Below are positions 1 to 8,067 of a stretch of DNA of 41,861 nucleotides, piece by piece (the first letter of the stretch is position 1; each line of letters begins with the position of its first letter). A program made the translations under genes and the position numbers. The notes beneath the pieces were generated by a model that was not told where the DNA came from, did not search any database, and worked only from the letters and a program-made list of their open reading frames with translations. Source of the stretch: Kiloniellaceae bacterium (lineage in GTDB: Bacteria; Pseudomonadota; Alphaproteobacteria; Kiloniellales; J153); the NCBI GenBank assembly GCA_021776095.1, contig JAJFGO010000084.1, forward strand, positions 1-41,861, given 5' to 3'.

Positions 1-516
1 GCCAAGCTGCGAGCGTCATTCACCAAGGACGGCACGGTCACGGCCGGCAACTCGTCGGGTATCAATGACGGTGCCGCCGCGGTATTGGTCATGGACGCGG
101 CGCGAGCGGAGAAAGAGGGCCTGAAACCGAAACTTCGCTGGGTCGCCTCGGCCGTCGCCGGCGTCGATCCGGGTGTCATGGGCTACGGCCCCGTGCCGGC
201 AACCGAGAAACTGCTGGCACGCCAGGGCCTGTCCATCGACGACGTCGCCTTGGTGGAATTGAACGAGGCGTTCGCGGCGCAGACCATCGGCTGCATGCGA
301 CGCCTCGGCCTCGACCACGCCAAGACCAACGTCAACGGCGGTGCCATCGCCCTCGGCCATCCGACCGGCTGCTCGGGGGCGCGCATCATGGTCACCCTGA
401 TGCATGAGATGACGCGTCGGGCCCCTGATGCCAAGCGACCGTTCTATGGCGTCGCCACGCTCTGTGTCGGCGTCGGCATGGGTGTCTCCACCCTGGTTGA
501 GTGGATCGGCGACTGA
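1..516 (+). CDS. Acetyl-CoA C-acyltransferase (thiolase), C-terminal part
   Basis: This is a partial gene, cut off by the left edge of the window; the reading frame is open from base 1. Thiolases condense two acyl-CoAs or cleave 3-ketoacyl-CoA with CoA. The visible part has the family signatures: [14 protein letters not shown] near the start, LNEAFAAQ, the histidine motif [16 protein letters not shown], and the C-terminal catalytic cysteine block CVGVGMG. The stop overlaps the start of the next gene (TGATG), which points to translational coupling with the CoA-transferase and a shared acyl-CoA pathway. Whether it works in beta-oxidation or in acetoacetyl-CoA formation cannot be told from the fragment. 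Confidence 0.95.
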   Translation, partial: AKLRASFTKDGTVTAGNSSGINDGAAAVLVMDAARAEKEGLKPKLRWVASAVAGVDPGVMGYGPVPATEKLLARQGLSIDDVALVELNEAFAAQTIGCMRRLGLDHAKTNVNGGAIALGHPTGCSGARIMVTLMHEMTRRAPDAKRPFYGVATLCVGVGMGVSTLVEWIGD

Positions 517-1742
517 TGGCGGGCGATCGTCCTCTTTCCGGCATTCGCGTGGTCGGCCTGGAGCAGTACATGGCCGGGCCCTACTGCACCATGCTGCTGG
601 CCGATGCGGGCGCAGAGGTGATCAAGATCGAACGCCCCGGTACCGGCGATCCGCGCCGCCTGATGCCGCCCTTCGCGGAGCAGGACGGCAACAAGAAGGC
701 CGCCGGCTTCATGGGCTATAACCGCAACAAGAAAAGCCTGGCGCTGAACCTGCGCGACGAGCGCGGGCACGAGGTGTTCCGCCGGCTCTGCGGGTCCGCC
801 GACGTGGTGCTGGAAAACCTGCGTCCCGGCTCCATGACCAAGCAGGGCCTCGGTCATCGCGAGATGCGCGAGCTCAACCCGAAGCTGATCTGGGCCATCA
901 TCTCGGGCTTCGGCCGGCTCGACGGCTATCGCGGCCCCTACTCCGACCGCCCGGCTTTCGACATCGTCGCCGAGGCCATGAGCGGCATGATGAACCTTGT
1001 CGGCTTCGCCGACAAACCGCCGAGTTGGACAATCTATGGCCTGGCCGACGTGTTCTCCGGCAGCATGACGTCCTACGGAATCATGCAGGCGTTGTTCATG
1101 CGCGAGCGCACGGGCGAGGGCCAGTTGGTCGATTCGGCCATGTTCGACAACATGCTGGCACTCAACGAACAGATGGTGACGCTCTATTCCGTCGCCGGGC
1201 AGATGGGCGAGCGAGGGCGGCTATCCAACTACTATCCGCGTGGCGCCTTCCAGGCCGCCGACGGCTGGGTGGCGTTGCATTGCCCCGACAACATCCTCTG
1301 GCAGCGGCTCTGCGACGTCATGGGGCGGCCGGAACTGAAGGAAGACGCGCGTTCGGCAACGGCGCCCAACCGCTGCGCCAACACAGATTTCCTCGATCCC
1401 ATCGTCAACGGCTATCTCGGCACCATGACGCGTGACGAAGCGGTGCAGACGCTGAACGATGGTGGCGTGCCCTGCGGGCCGGTGAACACGGCCGAGGACA
1501 TCTTCGGCGATCCCCACGTGGCGGCGCGCGGCATGCTGATGGAAATCGACGATCCCGATGTCGGCGCCTACCGCTTCGCGCGCACCACGCCACACCTCTC
1601 GGCCAATGCGGAGTTACCGAAAGTCGCGGCGCCCCGGCTCGGCCAGCACACGCGGGAGATTCTCGAAGGGTCGCTGGGCTACCAGTCCGACGAAGTTTCG
1701 GCGCTGGCAGCCGATGACGTGGTGCAGGTCGAAGACGCCTAG
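516..1742 (+). CDS. CaiB/BaiF family (class III) CoA-transferase
   Basis: The protein is 408 residues, a normal length for class III CoA-transferases, which move CoA between carboxylic acids through an aspartyl-CoA thioester intermediate. It starts with the typical PLSGIRVVGLEQYMAGP, continues with ADAGAEVIKIERPGTGDPRR, and has GQLVDSAMFDNML, where the first aspartate is the expected nucleophile. The end (GVPCGPVNTAEDIFGDPHV) is also typical. I chose the ATG at 516 because it overlaps the upstream thiolase stop codon; a GTG at 501 is possible but would add only five residues. The substrate is unknown; coupling to a thiolase suggests activation or recycling of an organic acid in acyl-CoA breakdown. 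Its end lies 4 bp from the end of the convergent lipoprotein gene. Confidence 0.93.
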   Translation: MAGDRPLSGIRVVGLEQYMAGPYCTMLLADAGAEVIKIERPGTGDPRRLMPPFAEQDGNKKAAGFMGYNRNKKSLALNLRDERGHEVFRRLCGSADVVLENLRPGSMTKQGLGHREMRELNPKLIWAIISGFGRLDGYRGPYSDRPAFDIVAEAMSGMMNLVGFADKPPSWTIYGLADVFSGSMTSYGIMQALFMRERTGEGQLVDSAMFDNMLALNEQMVTLYSVAGQMGERGRLSNYYPRGAFQAADGWVALHCPDNILWQRLCDVMGRPELKEDARSATAPNRCANTDFLDPIVNGYLGTMTRDEAVQTLNDGGVPCGPVNTAEDIFGDPHVAARGMLMEIDDPDVGAYRFARTTPHLSANAELPKVAAPRLGQHTREILEGSLGYQSDEVSALAADDVVQVEDA

Positions 1743-1746
1743 AAGC

Positions 1747-3117
1747 TTAGCCGCCCATCATCGATGGTTCACAGAACTGCCGGCGCTTCTTCAGCGAGTT
1801 GCACAAGGCCTTTGCCTTGGCGTTGTTGGCCAGCGGGCCGACCTTGAGACGAAAGTACGTCCCCTTCTTGCCCAGCTTGACCCGCGACACCTCGTGGCGC
1901 ATGCCGCCGAGCAACTTGGCGTGCGCCCGCCTGATCTGCGCCCAGCCCCGTTCCGCCTGTTTCTGCGAGCGATAGGACGCGATATGCACCGCCGGCGCCG
2001 GACCGCCGGCCGATTTCGCCATGGCGGCCTTGTCCTTGGCCATGGGCGCGGCGGCCATGGGCTTCGGCGTCGCCGGGCGCATGGCGGTCTCGATGGATTG
2101 GCGCTCGCGGGTGTATTCGTTTTGCGTCACGTAACCGCTGGCCCGCAGTTGCTCCAGCCGGCGCACCATGTCGGCGGCTTCCATGATGCCGCCGGGCGTG
2201 GCTTTCGGGTTGTCGATGACCACCGGCGCGGAAGGCAGCAACGCGTCCAGGATCATGGTCCGTTCGGCGCCGTGCTGGGCGACCGAGATAGCCCGCATCT
2301 CAAGCGCCCGGCCGATGGCCTGCAGGCGGCCGGAAATCTGGTCCGTCGACGGCACCGGCCGATCCAGGCCGGCCGCCGGCGGCGGCGCCGACAACGGCAG
2401 CAGGGCGCCCAGGTTGGCGCGGCGGCGGCGCGAGAACTCATCCTCGGTGACTAGGCCCTGGTCCTTCAGCGCCTTCAGTGTTGTGAAGCGCGAGACCACG
2501 TTGGCGTCGGCGCCGGCGAAGCCGCCGACCCCCGCTGGCGCGGCCCCACCGAGCGGCGCCATGCGATTGGCGCCGGCACTTGAAACGGCGACGGAAGACG
2601 GCGACGGGGCACGGCCCAGCAGGACATTGGACGATGGCGCCGCGGCGACCGGCGCCGACACGGCCTTCGGCGCCCCGCCACCAGATTCCATCATCGACAG
2701 GTTGACCGTGGCGATCTCGACCGCCGACTTGGTCTGCAGCGAATTCCAGACGATGAACTGGTTCGAGTCGTCCGGCCGCAGCGCCAGGATCGCCTGGTAG
2801 AGTTGGCGGGCGCGCTCGGTCTGGCCGGTGTTCTGATACAGCATGGCCAGCGCCACCAGGGCGTGGACGTCCTTGTCGTTGGCGTCGAGGGCGCGCTTGA
2901 GATGGTTTTCGGCCTCGGCGTAGTTGCCCTTGGCGATTTCGGCGATGCCCATCTCGGCGGCGTCGTTCTGCATCAGCGGGCTGACCGACCAGAAATCCGT
3001 CGACAGCATCTCGCCGTCGAGCATGGCGCAACCACCGACCAGCGAAATCGCCAGGGCGGCGGCGGCAAAACGGCCCAAAAGGCCGGGCCGGCGGCTCGGG
3101 AAAAGCTGACTTGGCAC
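1747..3117 (-). CDS. Secreted TPR and SPOR-domain lipoprotein
   Basis: The protein is about 456 residues. Read from the GTG at 3117 it has a signal sequence ending in a lipobox (SLVGGC, Cys30), so it is probably a lipoprotein. A TPR-like segment follows (EMGIAEIAKGNYAEAENHLK and the next helices), then a long Ala/Pro-rich linker, two short SHOCT-like helical motifs (LKDQGLVTEDEFSRRR and LRASGYVTQNEYTRER), and a C-terminal SPOR domain starting at VHIASYRSQKQAERGW. SPOR domains bind denuded peptidoglycan at division sites, so a role in envelope or septum maintenance is likely, but this is inference. I prefer GTG 3117 to the upstream GTG at 3177 because GGGAG sits 9 bases before it and it leaves a normal signal peptide. 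Confidence 0.8.
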   Translation of the reverse strand: MPSQLFPSRRPGLLGRFAAAALAISLVGGCAMLDGEMLSTDFWSVSPLMQNDAAEMGIAEIAKGNYAEAENHLKRALDANDKDVHALVALAMLYQNTGQTERARQLYQAILALRPDDSNQFIVWNSLQTKSAVEIATVNLSMMESGGGAPKAVSAPVAAAPSSNVLLGRAPSPSSVAVSSAGANRMAPLGGAAPAGVGGFAGADANVVSRFTTLKALKDQGLVTEDEFSRRRRANLGALLPLSAPPPAAGLDRPVPSTDQISGRLQAIGRALEMRAISVAQHGAERTMILDALLPSAPVVIDNPKATPGGIMEAADMVRRLEQLRASGYVTQNEYTRERQSIETAMRPATPKPMAAAPMAKDKAAMAKSAGGPAPAVHIASYRSQKQAERGWAQIRRAHAKLLGGMRHEVSRVKLGKKGTYFRLKVGPLANNAKAKALCNSLKKRRQFCEPSMMGG

Positions 3118-3229
3118 GCGATCATGCTCCCGTATGTTGGGGCACACCCTCCGAACGACCGGAAGGCCTTGTGTCACCTACAAGGCATAGTACCGCAACA
3201 GGAGCCCGAACACCAAGGCTAGATTGGCC

Positions 3230-3859
3230 TCAGCTCTTCTTCTTCTCTTTTTCTTTTTTCTTCTTATTTTCCTTCTTCTTCTGCTCCAACTCGATGCAGC
3301 CGAGCACTGAAGAGAATGGCAGCTTGGACATGGTCCCGCCGCCGGTTCTACGCGTACCCGCCAGCACCAGGATTTCCGAAACCTTGGCCTTGCGATCGCC
3401 GACAGCCTTGTTGATGACTTTCAGCAGGCGCTGGTCCTCGGCCTTCTGCTCCGGTGTGCGGCGCGCGTTCTTCACCGCTTTTTTCTTCTTCTTGCTATTG
3501 CCGCCGAAGAGGTAGGAACGCTCAAGAGGCTTGGTCCACCAGGCCTGCAGCAAGGCGTCGGAGATGCGCGGTCCGCGACCGCAGACCTTGCCGACCTTGG
3601 AGTTGTCCTCGATGGTCAGCACCACCGTGACCGGCGTCTGCACCGGCCGCTTGGAGGACTTGCGCGGTTTCACCGGCGCCATCACGGAACGCATCTGCAC
3701 GTGGGCGCGGCCCTTCTTGCGCCAGCCGAAGGTGCGCTTCTTCTGCAACTCCTCGGTTTTCTTTTCCTTCGTCTGTGCGCCGGCCGTGGGTCCATCGACG
3801 CCGAGTACGGCGGCGGCTCCAACGGCAGCGGCGACAAGAACGCCAATTGTACGGTTCAT
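3230..3859 (-). CDS. Unrecognised lysine-rich secreted protein
   Basis: The protein is 209 residues and I do not recognise the family. Residues 1-28 look like a signal peptide with likely cleavage after AGAQ or TAGA. The mature part is very basic, with lysine clusters at 31-50, 123-130 (KKKKK) and a C-terminal tail (194-208) that is almost only K and E. Between them lies a core that looks folded: VTVVLTIEDNSKVGKVCGRG, ISDALLQAWW, and near the end PFSSVLGCIELE. Two cysteines (93 and 188) could form a disulphide. The start ATG has AAAGG five bases upstream. The codons of the tail form a purine-rich tract at 3232-3290. It sits between two minus-strand units and has no obvious partner. It is a real gene by signal peptide and codon pattern; its function is unknown. 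Confidence 0.7.
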   Translation of the reverse strand: MNRTIGVLVAAAVGAAAVLGVDGPTAGAQTKEKKTEELQKKRTFGWRKKGRAHVQMRSVMAPVKPRKSSKRPVQTPVTVVLTIEDNSKVGKVCGRGPRISDALLQAWWTKPLERSYLFGGNSKKKKKAVKNARRTPEQKAEDQRLLKVINKAVGDRKAKVSEILVLAGTRRTGGGTMSKLPFSSVLGCIELEQKKKENKKKKEKEKKKS

Positions 3860-4024
3860 CTTGCCTTTATCCTCCGGCTAGCTGGCCCGAGCCCCGATAC
3901 CGCCTTCCCCCGAAGACGATCATCCCACCACGGAAATGCGGCGATTTATTGGCCACAGCGTGCCATGCCGGCACCCCGCCTGGCAATGCCGGGAACCCCG
4001 TATATTGTGGAAAACAAACGCCCC

Positions 4025-4528
4025 TCATGCCGCCCCCGCCGCGGCCAGTTCCAATTCCATGAACAGCGTGCCCTCGATGGGCGTCTTGTAGTAGGGCGTG
4101 GTCTCCTGGAAGCCCATGGAGCGGTAGAGCCCCTGCGCCGCCGTCATGTCGGGCAGCGTATCCAGGCAGAGAGCGCCGTAGCCCGCCGCCCGCGCCTCCG
4201 CCACCACGTGCTCGGCCAACCGCCGGCCGAGACCCGTGCCCTGCCAGCCGGACCGGACATAGAGCCGCTTCATCTCCGCCACTCCCGGCGCCAAGCCCCA
4301 GAAGCCGACACAGGCGGCGATGTCCGCCCCATCGCGGGCCAGGAACAAACCGCCATCGGGCGGCGCATACTTGCCCGGCAGCCCCGCCAGTTCGGCGTCG
4401 AAATCCTGGAAGCAGAGGCAGGTGCCGATACTGCCCTCGTATTCCTGAAACAACTCGCGCACGATCGCCATGTCGTCCTCGCCAGCGGCCGGCATGATAT
4501 CAACAACGCTTGGGGCAACCTGGCTCAT
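4025..4528 (-). CDS. GNAT family N-acetyltransferase
   Basis: The protein is 167 residues with a GNAT fold, a family that moves an acetyl group from acetyl-CoA to an amine. The acetyl-CoA binding motif is visible at residues 90-108 (YVRSGWQGTGLGRRLAEHV), followed by the motif B pattern GLYRSMGFQETTPY, where the tyrosines are typical. The start ATG (4528) overlaps the stop of the PhzF-like gene (ATGA), so the two are translationally coupled. It is the last gene of the five-gene operon that starts at 7973. The substrate is unknown; the operon context suggests a small amino-acid-like molecule, but that is inference. Confidence 0.88.
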   Translation of the reverse strand: MSQVAPSVVDIMPAAGEDDMAIVRELFQEYEGSIGTCLCFQDFDAELAGLPGKYAPPDGGLFLARDGADIAACVGFWGLAPGVAEMKRLYVRSGWQGTGLGRRLAEHVVAEARAAGYGALCLDTLPDMTAAQGLYRSMGFQETTPYYKTPIEGTLFMELELAAAGAA

Positions 4529-5313
4529 GACAACCTGATCTCCCCTTCCAGGAACAGCACCGCCTGGCCGCCCATGACCACGCGCTCGCCCTCCGTCCGG
4601 CAGGAGAGGTCGCCGCCCCGAGCCGAAACCTGGCGGGCATGAATATCTGATTTGCCGAGCCGTTCGGCCCAGTAGGGAACGATGGTGCTGTGCGCCGAGC
4701 CCGTCACCGGGTCTTCGGCGATGCCGGCCTGCGGCGCGAAATAGCGGGACGCACAATCGCTGGCGTCGCCGGGTGCGGTGACGATCAGCCCGAATCCCTC
4801 CATGCCCTTGATGAAGTCCAGGTCCGGCTTCACCGCCAGTACCTCGGCCTCCGAGCCCAGCACCGCCATGTTCTTGGCTGCCCGCAGAAAGGCCTCGGGC
4901 TCGAACCCCATGGCGTCGGCGAAACCGGCCGGCGGGTCCATGGGCTGGGCAACCAGGGCCGGAAAATTCATCATCAGGTTGGCGCCATCGCGCGCCACGG
5001 AGAGTTCGCCCGACCGCGTGTGGAAACTCACCTCGGCCGCGTCGGGCCGCAGCCGGTTGAGCACCAGCCAGCCGGAGGCCAGCGTGGCGTGGCCGCAGAG
5101 ATCGACCTCGATAGCCGGCGTGAACCAACGCAGGTCGTAATCGCCGTCGTCGCGCTCCACCAGAAAGGCGGTCTCCGACAGGTTGTTCTCCAGCGCGATG
5201 GCCTGCATGAGGTCGTCGTCGAGAAACTCGTCGAGCGGACAGACGGCCGCCGGATTGCCCTTGAAGACCTCGGACGCGAAGGCGTCGACTTGATAAATTG
5301 GTATATCGATCAT
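4525..5313 (-). CDS. PhzF-family isomerase/epimerase
   Basis: The protein is 262 residues with the PhzF/diaminopimelate-epimerase fold, whose members isomerise or epimerise small carboxylic acids without a cofactor. Diagnostic motifs are DAFASEVFKGNPAAVCPL at the N-terminus, NNLSETAFL with the catalytic glutamate, DLCGHATLAS, and DPVTGSAHSTIVPYW. I chose the ATG at 5313 because AAGGAG lies six bases upstream; a longer reading to 5364 has no family match. It overlaps the acetyltransferase gene by four bases and follows the EamA transporter by 16 bases. Most PhzF relatives have no known substrate; trans-2,3-dihydro-3-hydroxyanthranilate is the known one for phenazine PhzF, and no other phenazine genes are present here. 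Confidence 0.92.
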   Translation of the reverse strand: MIDIPIYQVDAFASEVFKGNPAAVCPLDEFLDDDLMQAIALENNLSETAFLVERDDGDYDLRWFTPAIEVDLCGHATLASGWLVLNRLRPDAAEVSFHTRSGELSVARDGANLMMNFPALVAQPMDPPAGFADAMGFEPEAFLRAAKNMAVLGSEAEVLAVKPDLDFIKGMEGFGLIVTAPGDASDCASRYFAPQAGIAEDPVTGSAHSTIVPYWAERLGKSDIHARQVSARGGDLSCRTEGERVVMGGQAVLFLEGEIRLS

Positions 5314-5329
5314 CTCTTTCTCCTTGATA

Positions 5330-6250
5330 TCATGTGAGTTGAACCCGCCGTCGAGCCAAGGCAACGCCGCCCAGAATGGCGGCCGCCGCGATCGCCATGG
5401 GCCAGGTCAGGTCCTCGCCCAATATGGCAACGGCCAGGACCAGGCCGATAAGCGGCTGCGCGAATTGGGTCAGCGCGGTGTGCCCGATCCCGCCCTTGGC
5501 CAGGGCCCAATACCAGGCGGCATAGGCCAAGATCGACGACCCTATGGCAAGATAGGCAACCGACAGCAGGATCGGCCCGGAGGCGCTCGCCAAGGGCTCA
5601 AGCGACACGGCAACAGGCGCGAAGGGCAACAGCACGAGAGCCCCAACAACGAGCCCCCAATAGGTAACGGCCCAGGTGCCCGCCTCGCGCGCCGCGATGG
5701 CCCCGGCGACATAGCCGGCGGCGGCTGCCAAACAGCCGAGCCCGACCAGGGCATCGCCCTGCCAACTCGTGCCGCCGAGGCTCTGCCCGCCGTCCAGGCC
5801 AAACCGCGCCCCGGCCAGGATCGCCGTACCGAGTAAGGCGAGAATACAGCCCAGGGCCCAGCGCCGGCCCGGCGGGCGGCGTTCCACCAGGGCGGCAAAG
5901 AGGCCGGTGAAGACCGGCAGCAGGCCGATCAGCAGAGCACCGTGCCCGGCGCTGGTGCGCCCCAGGCCCAGGCTGAAGAGCACCGGAAAGGCAACGAAGC
6001 CGCCCAGGGCCGATACCAGCAGCCAGGCCCGGCCCGGCCCACTCGCGGGCAGCCGCAGGCGGCCTAGGACGATAACGGGAACCGCGCCCAAGGCACCCAA
6101 GAGGGTCCGCCACACGCCAACCGCCAGGGGGTCGAGCCCGCCCACCGCAACCTTGGTGGCCAGGGGGGTCGCGCCCCAAACCAAGACCGCCAGGATGGCC
6201 GCGCCCAACACCGCCGCCGCCGGCGCGGGGTTGCGGGTGTGCTCAGGCAT
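5330..6250 (-). CDS. EamA (DMT) family transporter
   Basis: The protein is 306 residues with about ten hydrophobic segments in two repeated halves, the layout of EamA-domain drug/metabolite transporters. Recognisable features are VWGATPLATKVAVGGLDPL near the first helix, GHGALLIGLLPVFTGLFA ending the first half, and YWALAKGGIGHTALTQFAQP followed by GEDLTWPMAIAAAAILGG in the second. Many members export amino acids or related metabolites across the inner membrane. I prefer ATG 6250 to the TTG at 6265. The start overlaps the end of the permease gene by 8 bases, which shows tight co-expression. Exporter polarity and substrate are inferred from the family only. Confidence 0.9.
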   Translation of the reverse strand: MPEHTRNPAPAAAVLGAAILAVLVWGATPLATKVAVGGLDPLAVGVWRTLLGALGAVPVIVLGRLRLPASGPGRAWLLVSALGGFVAFPVLFSLGLGRTSAGHGALLIGLLPVFTGLFAALVERRPPGRRWALGCILALLGTAILAGARFGLDGGQSLGGTSWQGDALVGLGCLAAAAGYVAGAIAAREAGTWAVTYWGLVVGALVLLPFAPVAVSLEPLASASGPILLSVAYLAIGSSILAYAAWYWALAKGGIGHTALTQFAQPLIGLVLAVAILGEDLTWPMAIAAAAILGGVALARRRVQLT

Positions 6251-7724
6251 GGACTGCGAAGCCAAAAATGGCCACGGTGCCCAGCAGACCGATCGCGGCC
6301 AGTACCAGGACCGGGCGCATCAATTCTCCCTCGCGGCCGGCCAAGCCGGTTACCGCGGCGGCCAGAACCACGCGGCCGGGCGAGGCCAGCGTGGTATTGG
6401 CTCCGGCGGCGTTCTGCGCCGCCGCAACCCAATCGGCCGGCAACTCGAGGCGCGCGCCTAAGGCCGCGTGGAAGGTCGCGAACATGGCATTGGACCCGGC
6501 GTTGCTCGCCGTTAGGAAACCGCCCAAGCCGCCGAGCAGCGGCAGGGCAAAAATGTAACTGCGCCCCGCCAAGTCGGCGACTTCTGTAGCCAGGGCGGCG
6601 ATCATGCCACTTGCGGCCATGACTTGAGAGAAACACAAGAACCCGGCGACCGCGAGGGCGGCTGTCAACCAGCGCCGCAGGGTCGGACCGGCAAGCGGCG
6701 GAAATGCCCTCGCCGGCACCCGCAGCAGCGCTACCGAAACCGCCGCGGTCGCCAACAGCCAGAAGCCCGGATTGTAAAGCAACGGCACTGCCAGCTCGCT
6801 ACCCGGCACCCTAAGCACGGCAATCTCGCGCAGTCCCTCGCCAAGTGGCACGATCAAGCGGGTCGCCAGCAAGGCGACCAACAGGATCGCGAAGGGCGCC
6901 AGGGCCCGAGCTAGCGACAAATCGCCCGTCCGCTTGCCTCGTTTTTGTGTGGCGGGCCCGCGCAAACAACGGCTGACCACAAGGCCAAGCGCGGTGACTG
7001 CCAGGCCGCCGATCATGCCGGCGGTCTCGACCCCCAACCCGGCGCTGGCCGCAAAGAGAACGGCGACCAGGGCCGTGCCGTAGAGCAATACCTCGGGCAA
7101 GCTTCGCCATAGGGCGTGCCAACCGGCGGCCCAGCCGGCCGCCGCCAAGCCGCAGGCCAAAATCAGGGGCAAACTGAGCGGCGCGGCCAGCATGCCCAGG
7201 CGGTCCGAAGATACGCCGGTCAACTCCGCGCCCAGCACGGTGCCCACGGCCAGGGCGCCCCAGGTCACCGCGCATTGCCCGGCTAGGGCCAGCAGCGCCG
7301 CGTCGCGCGGCCGATGGCCCAGGGCCACGAAGAGCGGCGCGGCGACCACGACGCCAATCCCAAAGCCGGTTGCCGATTCGAAGAATACGGACAGCCCAAA
7401 GACCAGGATCAGCGCCCGGCGCGCCGGATCGGGCACCAACTCGGCAACCGAGGCGGCAATCGCCTCCAGGGCCCCGGCCTGGCGCAGCACCTCATAGAGC
7501 ACTAGGCCGCCAAGCAGCACATAGGCCACCATCCAGGTCATCAGGCCGCCGGCCAGCAACGCCCGCTGCAAGGCCTCGCCCGACAAGCCATAGGCCGGAA
7601 CAAAGGCGACCAGGACCAGGGCGACCGCAAGTCCCGCCGCCCCGGCGCGCAAAGCCGACTGACGCAGGGCCAGAAGCAGTACGACCGGGGTCAGGATCGG
7701 CGCTACCGCCAGGGCCGCGAGCAC
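6243..7724 (-). CDS. LctP (L-lactate permease) family transporter
   Basis: The protein is 493 residues and strongly hydrophobic throughout, with about twelve or more membrane segments. It matches the LctP family by FFESATGFGIG (residues 114-124), the segment ALLALAGQCAVTWGALAVG, and GGFLTASNAGSNAMFA near the C-terminus. Known members import L-lactate, glycolate or related hydroxy acids by proton symport. It is shorter than typical lactate permeases (about 550 residues), so the substrate may differ. The start is GTG at 7724, three bases after the DUF1127 stop, with GGCGGG upstream. Next to a PhzF enzyme, an acetyltransferase and a MocR regulator, the likely role is uptake of the compound processed by this operon. 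Confidence 0.85.
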   Translation of the reverse strand: MLAALAVAPILTPVVLLLALRQSALRAGAAGLAVALVLVAFVPAYGLSGEALQRALLAGGLMTWMVAYVLLGGLVLYEVLRQAGALEAIAASVAELVPDPARRALILVFGLSVFFESATGFGIGVVVAAPLFVALGHRPRDAALLALAGQCAVTWGALAVGTVLGAELTGVSSDRLGMLAAPLSLPLILACGLAAAGWAAGWHALWRSLPEVLLYGTALVAVLFAASAGLGVETAGMIGGLAVTALGLVVSRCLRGPATQKRGKRTGDLSLARALAPFAILLVALLATRLIVPLGEGLREIAVLRVPGSELAVPLLYNPGFWLLATAAVSVALLRVPARAFPPLAGPTLRRWLTAALAVAGFLCFSQVMAASGMIAALATEVADLAGRSYIFALPLLGGLGGFLTASNAGSNAMFATFHAALGARLELPADWVAAAQNAAGANTTLASPGRVVLAAAVTGLAGREGELMRPVLVLAAIGLLGTVAIFGFAVHA

Positions 7725-7727
7725 GTG

Positions 7728-7973
7728 CTAATCCCGCCAGAAAGGCCGGCTGGATTCCGCCAAGACATCGGCACGGCTTAGCCCGATGTCCTTGAGCATG
7801 CGGTCGTCCAGGCTGGCCAGATGGGCGCGCTGGGACGCCCGTTCCTGCCAGGTGAGAAGCCGGTCCGCAATCCAGCCGAGCGTCTCAAACAAACTGATCC
7901 TGACCCGCAGGCTAGGCGGCCGGCTGTCCCCGACAGGCACGCCCAGGGGCAGCCGCCGGAATATTGTATGCAT
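7728..7973 (-). CDS. DUF1127 (YjiS-like) small protein
   Basis: The protein is 81 residues. Its C-terminal half is the DUF1127 signature: an amphipathic helix, then ASLDDRMLKDIGLSRADV and a terminal RPFWRD. Small arginine-rich DUF1127 proteins are common in alphaproteobacteria; some are linked to phosphate or stress responses and RNA metabolism, and many lack a known role. It is the first gene of the operon and is followed three bases later by the permease gene. GAGG lies eight bases before its ATG. Directly upstream are the direct repeats at 7989-8023 that probably bind the divergent MocR regulator. PLP-GntR regulators often sit beside a DUF1127 gene in this class of bacteria. Confidence 0.9.
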   Translation of the reverse strand: MHTIFRRLPLGVPVGDSRPPSLRVRISLFETLGWIADRLLTWQERASQRAHLASLDDRMLKDIGLSRADVLAESSRPFWRD

Positions 7974-7982
7974 GATATTGCC

Positions 7983-7993
7983 TCAATCATTGA
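7983..7993. promoter_or_regulatory. Perfect palindrome TCAATCATTGA upstream of the DUF1127 gene
   Basis: TCAAT and ATTGA mirror each other around a single central C. The palindrome lies next to the direct repeats and contains the same ATTGA half-site in inverted order. It overlaps the region just before the DUF1127 ribosome binding site, so a protein bound here could block translation initiation or late transcription. The role is inferred. Confidence 0.45.
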
Positions 7994-8023
7994 GATTGAC
8001 ATGATAGAACGATTGATATTGAC
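7989..8023. promoter_or_regulatory. Putative MocR operator: two ATTGA-N-ATTGAC direct repeats
   Basis: Two copies of ATTGANATTGAC start at 7989 and 8012, so their spacing is 23 bp, close to two helical turns. A further ATTGAAC starts at 8027. MocR-type regulators (PdxR, TauR, GabR) bind direct repeats of this kind between the regulator gene and its divergent target. The repeats overlap the proposed -10 and start site of the DUF1127 operon (TTGACC read on the minus strand at 8051-8046, TACAGT at 8027-8022, 18-bp spacer). A site there fits repression, or switching by an effector. The assignment to this regulator is inference from position. Confidence 0.6.
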
Positions 8024-8027
8024 TGTA

Positions 8028-8058
8028 TTGAACCCATAACCGACCGGTCAATTAGTAT
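8028..8058 (+). promoter_or_regulatory. Possible promoter of the MocR regulator gene
   Basis: TTGAAC (8028-8033) and TAGTAT (8053-8058) are spaced by 19 bp. A start site would fall only a few bases before the ATG at 8068, and no Shine-Dalgarno sequence is visible there, so the message may be leaderless. The -35 element abuts the ATTGA repeats, which would allow autoregulation. Confidence 0.35.
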
Positions 8059-8067
8059 ATTGTCACC

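Noticed and set aside
4529-5128. N-terminal extension of the acetyltransferase frame
   Set aside because: It lies over the PhzF-family gene and is Arg/Gly-rich; the acetyltransferase starts at 4528 with an ATGA overlap.
4525-5313. A phenazine biosynthesis locus because of the PhzF-like gene
   Set aside because: No phzA, B, C, D, E or G relative is near; PhzF-fold proteins are common outside phenazine pathways.
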